Shown here in pieces: positions 56,808 to 64,000 of a DNA stretch of 64,000 nucleotides. The stretch spans positions 868,001-932,000 of the forward strand of contig OY756150.1 of the NCBI GenBank assembly GCA_963576785.1. The letters run 5' to 3'. Made by a program: the position numbers and the translations under genes. The first letter of the stretch is position 1. Each line of letters opens with the position of its first letter. Under the pieces are notes generated by a model, which worked only from the letters and a program-made list of their open reading frames with translations, was not told the origin of the DNA and did not search any database. Source of the DNA: Chlorophyllum brunneum. Taxonomy: Eukaryota > Basidiomycota > Agaricomycetes > Agaricales > Agaricaceae.

Positions 56808-59800
56808 TCACTCACGAAGCCATGTAGCCCATGACTGCGTGACTTGACGTCGTGGGTCTATCTGATGTGTAGGAGCTCGTGGGGCCTGAGGAGGCGGTGG
56901 GGGCGGTTGGGCTGCGTTATCCTTCTTCTTACCCTTGCGTTTGACGACATGACGCCAACCAGGTTTTACAGCTGGGGGAGGGAGATCCGGAGGCATAGCA
57001 GGGGCTTCTGGGGGTGGGGCGGGTGGTTCTGATGGGGGTGCTGCACCTGAAGGATGCCAATCTGGTTGGAATTCTCCACCAGGTCCGTACTTAGACTTCA
57101 TGCAGAGTAGGAATCCCATTTCACTGGTGGCGCTGTGAGTGGGATGCGGTAAAGGGCGAGCTCATGAACATACTGTTGGAGATTTCGTCGTTCCTCGCGC
57201 AACTTGCCAACTTCACCCAGCAACATACGTACTTCGGCGGCCAAAGCCTTACTGAATTCATCGAGGTACTTATAGGCGAAGTTAGTCTTCAAGGCCCATT
57301 TCGAAACACTGAATTACTTACGCCCTGGACATTGAAGGGAACTTGCTCTTGTGCTGTTGATCTCACAGCTTCAAGTGTTTCTAGATGATGCTTCTGACAG
57401 TCGTTTCGCCACTCTTCAGAGAGCTCTTGTAAAAGCTCTCGCTGCTGGGCACTCTGGCGTTGCAGTTCCTCAATAATGCTGTCTAGACCTGCTTCTACAT
57501 AAACCAATGCTATTGGGAGGCTGAAAAGAGACGTACTTGGCTTGGAGAGGGCTTGTATCCTCTCCTCGTTTGCTCGCTGCATCTCAGCTTCGAGGTCGTC
57601 ATGAATTTTTTGGACCATTTCGCGTAACTCAATAACCTGTATGTCCTTGTTTTGTCGTCGATCTGCCTTCTCCGCGTACCGATTGTCCGAATCAATTTTC
57701 TTTTGGTGGGTCAAATCTCGGTTGTCTTGAAGAAGATTCGTGATATCGGCGAGCTGCGCTCTCAAGAGTTCGTCGCGTTCCGCGAATTCGGCTCTTTCAC
57801 GTTCCCGGATGTCCGCCTCTTCCGTCAACCTCGCCTGGCGCTCGTTCTGTAGTTCAGCTTTCACGGCAGCTAACTCGTCCTCCAAAGCACTGATACGAGA
57901 CTCTTGCTCCTCTCGGAGCTGTCGTTGAGCCTCTCCCGCTTCTGCCATTAATCTTTCACGTTCGACGGTCGCTGCCTCCCGCTCTCGAGAGAATTCCTCT
58001 CTTTCCAAACGCACAGTCTCAAGAATGTCTTCTGCGTGTTGTGAGGCGACTCTTTCCACCACGCTCTTCATGGATGCAATTGAAGCACGGTCAGCCGACA
58101 GGCCTTCAGCCTCCGTTGGAAGGCGTGAGGTTTCTGGAAGGACTTCAGGAATCGGCGTTCCAGGGGCTCTGGGTGTTTGAGGCCTCGCTGACGGGGGCCT
58201 ATCTGATAGTGGAGGAGGGGGGAGGGCTTGTAGGCGACTTTGAATTGTGTCCCAGAGGTGTTCAGTGCGCTCATGGTTCTCTTCCTCACGTCGCTCTTGG
58301 TTCTCCAAGAATATTCTCTCCCGATGTTCTTCGTTGCGCCGGAACTCTGCTTCGCGCTCGTCTTCGGCCTGTGCTGCATGTAGTGCAACGTCATGGAGAT
58401 GCCTCTCAATAGCCCCTAATCTTTCATGTCGTTCCCGCTCTGCTTCTGCATCTTGTAGGTCAATTGGCGTTGTACTTCGGTGCCTCAGAGGAGGATGAAC
58501 TACGGATACAGGACTTAGGGATCTCCTTGAGGAAGGACCGCGACGGGGGGGAACGGGAAGGGGGGTTTCGTATAGGGAATGGCCGATCTCACTTTCACCT
58601 CCAGTCACACGATGTCCATCACTCGGCGCCTCATGAGCTACGTGTTCTGACGAAGGTAGCTCTGGGCCTAAATGAGATACAGAGGGTCGGCGTGTCAAAG
58701 GTACGGGCGTCATCCTTCCTTCGTGTGGATGTCTGCTAGTCGATGCCCGACTTGGAATAACCGGTATCATTGGTTGATCAGGGTGCGGCGGGACCTGTGC
58801 GTGCCGACCGTCGTCAGCTTCATATTCCGAGTGGGCTGGAGAGTAGTGACCTATGGATCGTCAGAATAATGGTAGCTCGGGAAGTCGAAATCAACATACC
58901 AGACTCAGAGGGGCGACCGCTAGTGGTTCTACGACTGGGTGGCGTTCGGTACGGTTCCCGGGGATGTGTATGGATGTCTTCTGGGTGATCAATTCCAACG
59001 ACTGTGGGGGGTCGGTGGGAAATGCGGGAACCTGTTCGAGAGGGTGGAATTACATAAATCGGCGACTGAGGCCGGGAGGATCCAGCACGAGGGATCGGAC
59101 GTGCTCCTGGGGGTAGAACGTGACGAATCGGTGATCCAGAGCGGTGTGAGTATGTTAGGGAAGGAGCGCGCGAGGGCGAACCGTGTCTGGGGGAACGACG
59201 ACGTGAGGGTGAATCAGCATACTGTGGGGACGGCCGATCGTGTCGTGGGTACCGGTCTGGAGTTATTGAACGTCGTCGGCCATGCCTTCGGGAGGGTGAA
59301 CGAGAGTATCGAGGATGCTCTTCCGGAGATCTTGAACGCGGACGGTCACGTCTGCGTTGTCTTTCCGGGGTCCTCGAGCGTGGTCGACGGCGGTGCCTTT
59401 CTGGGGTCCTTGAACGTGATCGACGAGACGAATACTCCGAGGGATAATGATGATAACTTGGAGTCCGACTGGGAGAGTGTCTTCGTCGTGGAGAATAATC
59501 CCGTGGAGAATAATCTCGCCTGGATGACGGGTAGCGGGGGACTCTGGGATCTGTGACGAGTATCGTGGGTGAATGCGATCTGCTCCTCCTGGAATGGTGT
59601 GAGGGGTATCGGCTTGGAATAATCTGAGTTGTGTGAGGAGGTGAGTGATAATGGGGAGAGTATGAACGGGAACGGCGTCTATGGTATGTCGGAGAGCGAC
59701 TTCTACCTCTTGACGGAGCTCCCATAGTAGGTATTGTTATTGGTGTAACCGGTGAGCGTGAGCGTGAACGAGAAGATTGGATGATAATGGGTGGTTGTTG

Positions 59801-62800
59801 AGGAAATTGTGGTTGGACCTGAGGTCCGCCAGCCGAAGGTACGACGAACGGTGGTTGTACTGTGGGTACCTGAGGAATTACAGTGGGAAGTGTGCCACCG
59901 ATGGGAACCGGGCCTGTAGGTTGGATAAGAACAGGTCCCGGCTGGGGACCGTAACGATCATGACTGCGACTGCGACTGCGACTCCTGTCCCGCCGACTGT
60001 GGCTTCGACTGGAGCGTGATCTGGAGGGCCTTTGAATAATTACTGGAGGCTGGACCGGGTGGGAAGGCACGAGGACGGGGGCAGCGTGACTGACTGGCGT
60101 CTCATGAGCATAGTGGGAGTGTTCAGGCGAGTATGACCGTGAGCGTGAGCGTGATCTTCCAGTTTCTATAAGTATAGGCGGCTGGGATGGCACTGTTGGT
60201 ATAGGCGTAGGCGGTATGTATTGGTGACGGGAGGGGCTGCGAGAATGGGAGCGACTCCGAGAACGAGACCGAGAACGCCTCCGTGATCGTCGCCCAGATG
60301 ACCGTGTGGTTCTCGAGGGACTCCCCGACCGGCTCCTCGACCAACTCCTTGACCTCCGCGACCTTCGACGTCGACTCGAACCCGACCTAGAACTTCTCGA
60401 CGAAATGATTATAGGTACGGTACCGGGACCATAAACACTTTGAGGCATGGGGAGGACAGCGGGATGTGGCTGGGAGGGCATGGTAGGCATTACTGGGAGC
60501 TGTCCTTGGCCCTGAGTTGACGGCTGGATGATGATGGTTGGAGGTGGTTGTTGTTGAGGTAGTTGTAGATCTGGGTGTCTGGGTGAACCTGCAACCATTG
60601 GGGTTTGGCCATAGCTAGAAGGAGGAACCGGAACTACATGTATTGGAGGGGCCGGGCGAGGAACTTCCTGCTCAATGACCTCTGCTGGATCATGTCTTCG
60701 AGATTCCGGCCTATAGCTCCCATCAGTGCGATGAGTTCTGGGCGTGTCAGTGCGGGATCTACTGCGCCTGTGCCTGCTGCCCCTTGGCGTTCTGTCGGGA
60801 CTTCGACTTCGACTGCTTCGACTGGAACCGCTGCTGACGCTCCGATCGCGGTGACGGTGAGTTCGAGTGCTTCTTGAGCTCCTGGAACGGCCAGATAGAC
60901 GTCTTTGATGCCCACGAGGTGAATAGCTCTCGCGGGTGGAATGAGTACTGCTACTAGAAGGACTTTGTGATCCCCCGGGAATGACAATGCTGGTCCGGGG
61001 TGGGATCAATACCGGAGGTTCACTTTCGGGAGACCCTATACCAATGGGAATGAATGGTTCAGTGGGTGGGGAGCGCGGGGGACGCAATGGTGTAGCATGA
61101 CGAGAAGGTTGGGGACGATAGCCATCCGCAGGTATCACAGGCGCCGGTGGTATGATCACAGTCTGAGGCCCCATTGGTGTAGGCTGAACAGGGGGGATCA
61201 CAGGTTGGTAACCAGATAAAGGCGTGACCTCAGGAGGGATAACTGGTGGATGAACACCAGTGCTAGGATGTCCGAGTTGCGGCCCGGGAGCATAAGGTGT
61301 AGGTCCCGGATGGTACACTATGGGCTGTGGCATCGGGATTGGCGCCATCGTTGAGGGCATAGTCATCACCGTTGGTGACGCACTCCCACTCGATGAAGTG
61401 ATAGTCGGTGAAAGTCCAGCTATCGCAACCTTTTCAGCTAGGGTAAGAATACAGGGAATGGATGTATCGCACCAAGTCCCCGTGAGGCAGCTAATGTACC
61501 AAGATCTCGTCTCAAATTCTCAACTCGTGCGTTGACTCCCCGAATCTCTGCTTGTCGATCGCGGACATCTCGTGCTAGCCAGTTGTTCAAATCTGCCATA
61601 TACCGCATGAGTTCCCGTTGTTGTTCCACCGTAGCGGCTTGTGCGAGTCGATTTTCCTATTGAATGTCAATCAATTGTTAAACTGAAAAATGGTTGACAT
61701 ACGCGAAGAATCTCGAGGAGCGATTCGAAGACGGGCGGCATCTGAACCTGAGTCTGATTGGGATCAGCGCAATTATCATAAATTAAAGGGTAAATGCATA
61801 CAGGACCAGGAGGCATCGGTATATAGACACGCTCATGTGCAGGCTGAGAGGGTGGAGCTGGTGCGGTGGACGGAGCATCACCTGCTCGAGGCTGTTGAGA
61901 CAGACGAGTTACTTGCGGCTGTTCCAAAAATTGGTGAAAGTATTTAGGGAGTTTGTGATCTACTCACTTGTCGTCTCCTTGGGGGTGCAGGCCTGTACCA
62001 ACCTCGATCTCCAATATCAGGCGGTGCTGTGGGTGCCCTGCCATGATCGGGCTGCTGTTGATCGATGTGAGCGATAGGCTATTATAGCTTCGGATATACG
62101 CACGAAGATGGTACGAGGAGGGGGGATATTCGTTGTTGGTCGTCCTGTAAATTGTCTTCCCGGCTCATCACCACGGGGCATTACAAAACGCCCACGAGGT
62201 CCACTAACATATAGGTCGGTGGCACTTAGTGAAGGTGACTCAATATCCTCCGGCCTCATCATATGTCGAGGACGGGTCGCGGCAGCGCCAACGCCTCGAG
62301 GATCGGAGAAGCTGATGTCGGGGATGGCGGGTACGGTGTATGGACGGGGAGCGAGTGTCTCCAAGGATATCGGACTCGAGCTCCTGGGTCGACTTTGCCT
62401 GGGCTCGAAAACAAATGGCTGTAAGGGGGGAGGGCGATTTGCTGTAGCGGATGGCAAGCCCGACAATATAGATTCCTGAAGCTGCTGTAAGATGGACGGC
62501 ATTGCCTGCGACGGGATTGGCATGCGTAGGGGTGGTCTCCCCGGTGCAAAACCCTCGAGTTGCTCGCGAAGATCCCCTAAGGAATCACTCGTAGTTATGA
62601 TTGACTCAGCAGGTTCAGATTCAACAACGGGAAGGGGTGGGAGAGGTTCAGGAATCTGTCCGCGTGAACGGTTTTGGTCAATGAGATCCCCCATCAAATC
62701 CTCTATTCGATGAAGGCGGTCATTAAGCTCTGCATTGTCAGAAGGAGGTGGAGTAGGACGGGAACGCAACATATCAAGCATCCGATTCGTCGAGCCCTGT

Positions 62801-64000
62801 CCATTCCAGAGGTCGTTTAACTGATTGCGAATGTCATTAAGTTGACCTCGCAGCGAATCCATAAGGTTATCGAGCGAAGGCTCAGCTAAACGAGGCTGGG
62901 GACGGATGGTAGGCGTGGACAATGATGAAGTTGTTGCAACGGACACTGGTGCGGGACTGACAGGACTAACAGGGCTGGGAGTTGCTGTGCTCTCGGGTGT
63001 AGGGGTAGGTGTCGAGGTCTCCTCGCTCGATGTCTCCAAGGACGACGTGAAGGATGAAGTCGAAATTTCGGATTCGCCATACGATTCAACATCTCCGACA
63101 TCCACAAAGCGGCGCTGGTCCTCCATAGATGGAGCCCAATCCTCAACTGTAGGATCATAGATCTCCGACTCTTCCAGTAGCGAGTCATCCGAATGGTGCG
63201 ACGACAGGAATGATACGCTACTCACGTTGCTGCTCGAGCGCGCTACTGTCACAGTGGAATCACGTATATGTCCTTCCATCGTGATAATTTCCTCTGTCAT
63301 CACGTTGTCACTTCCAATGGCCTGTGACATAAGTGAAGGCGCGGCAGGAATCCGCTCGTAAATAATAGGGTGCTCAACAACACGAGGACCACGAGTGTGT
63401 CGCTCAATGATCTGGGGTACACCTTGGGGTCCTTCACGGATGATGATAGGTTGTCGAGGTGAGGGAGTACGATGAAGGAACTCTGAGAGATCTCGTAGCT
63501 CATGTCGCAGCGCTTGCAAGTTGTCCACCAAACCCCTGTTCTCGTCGCCTCTGACATCATTATACTTTCGCAATTCATCGGCTAAAAAGTCCAAATCTCT
63601 CCCAATATCCCGAGGAACCGCGACACTCTCGGAGCTTTCTGTTCTAAGAGTACCTGGCGGAGAGCGCCCAGAACCTTCGGGTGTGGTGATGCTCACCGCA
63701 CCAGAACCTTCAGATCTTGGTGGGCTTGGTGAGCTGGGTACATCTGGAAATTCGTGTGGGAGAACAGGAATAGGAGTTGCAGACCCCTACAACCAGGAAA
63801 TCAGAACTAACTAATAGTCAAAAGCATGGATAGACTTACAGATCGATCACGAACTGAAGCAGGAGGCGTACTCAGCAACGATGGCTCTGTCGACGGCTCC
63901 GACCCAAATTCATCATCACCTTCAGCAGCGGACAGTTCTACTTCTCTCTCGGCTGCGTCCAATTCCTCCTCGGAGGTATCAGCCAATGACGTTGAATATT
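56808..64000 (-). CDS. Giant SR-rich, proline-rich, coiled-coil protein (N-terminus outside window)
   Basis: Exons on the minus strand, phase-checked: 63840-64000, 62104-63786, 61968-62054, 61802-61918, 61703-61753, 61500-61656, 58900-61437, 57537-58850, 57322-57494, 57174-57268, 56808-57132. They give about 2,232 residues, stop at 56808, start off the right edge. Layout (window numbering): 1-615 Ser/Pro/Glu-rich with short helical pieces; 640-750 helical (VEQQRELMRYMADLNNWL); 765-1600 Pro-rich then dense RS/SR dipeptides; 1680-2060 long coiled coil (Glu/Arg/Gln heptad-like, for example EEQESRISALEDELAAVKAEL); 2090-2232 short helix, Pro-rich tail with a Lys-rich cluster (KRKGKKKD). The RS density resembles SRRM-type splicing scaffolds, but I do not recognise a family. 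The 57495-57536 intron is a multiple of three with no stop, so it could be retained. Confidence 0.75.

Noticed and set aside
58939..59556. 205-codon plus-strand frame inside the giant gene
   Set aside because: Antisense of the RS-rich exon, where biased codons keep the opposite strand open.
1..64000. CRISPR arrays, operons, bacterial signals
   Set aside because: The window is eukaryotic with spliced genes. No regularly spaced repeats were seen.

Overview
The window looks like nuclear DNA of a filamentous basidiomycete, probably an Agaricomycete. Host genes have many 45-60 base introns, and there is an RSC7/Npl6-type chromatin remodelling subunit, a 25-codon eL41 ribosomal protein gene and chromodomain LTR retrotransposons. 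The species cannot be named from sequence alone.

Left flank (1-4.2 kb): two tandem, same-strand M20-family metallopeptidase genes. The first is cut by the window edge. They share every intron position and every comparable internal exon length. Right flank (51.6-64 kb): an RRN9-like gene (-), the tiny eL41 gene RPL41 (+), RSC7 (+), and a very large gene (-) of at least 11 exons encoding more than 2,200 residues of disordered, SR-rich and coiled-coil protein that runs off the right edge.

Middle (about 5.3-51 kb): one block of nested LTR retrotransposons. Six are Ty3/gypsy chromoviruses of one family (here A, B, C, D, E, F) and three are Ty1/copia (copia-1, -2, -3). Five-base target duplications prove the order: C lies in the gag of B (TGCAC), B lies at the gag start of D (ATAAT), E lies in the third ORF of D (AAGAC), copia-1 lies in the integrase of A (AAACT), and copia-2 lies in the gag of F (GTCTG). 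LTR divergence agrees, with C and E youngest, B older, and D, A and F strongly decayed and AT-rich.

The gypsy family has three notable properties readable from the DNA. (1) Twelve bases just inside the 5' LTR are exactly complementary to twelve bases at the predicted 5' end of the transcript, the layout of Tf1-type self-priming. (2) A third ORF (ORF3, about 278 aa, function unknown) lies between pol and the 3' LTR in every copy that keeps this region, across two diverged subfamilies. (3) gag and pol overlap in the -1 frame. The copia elements instead carry a primer site matching the anticodon region of initiator tRNA-Met. Decay in the young copies is mostly CpG to TpG/CpA change, much of it CGA to TGA. 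A nearly pure poly(A) insertion with a 13-base duplication and a candidate retrocopy with an A-rich tail point to LINE-type activity as well.
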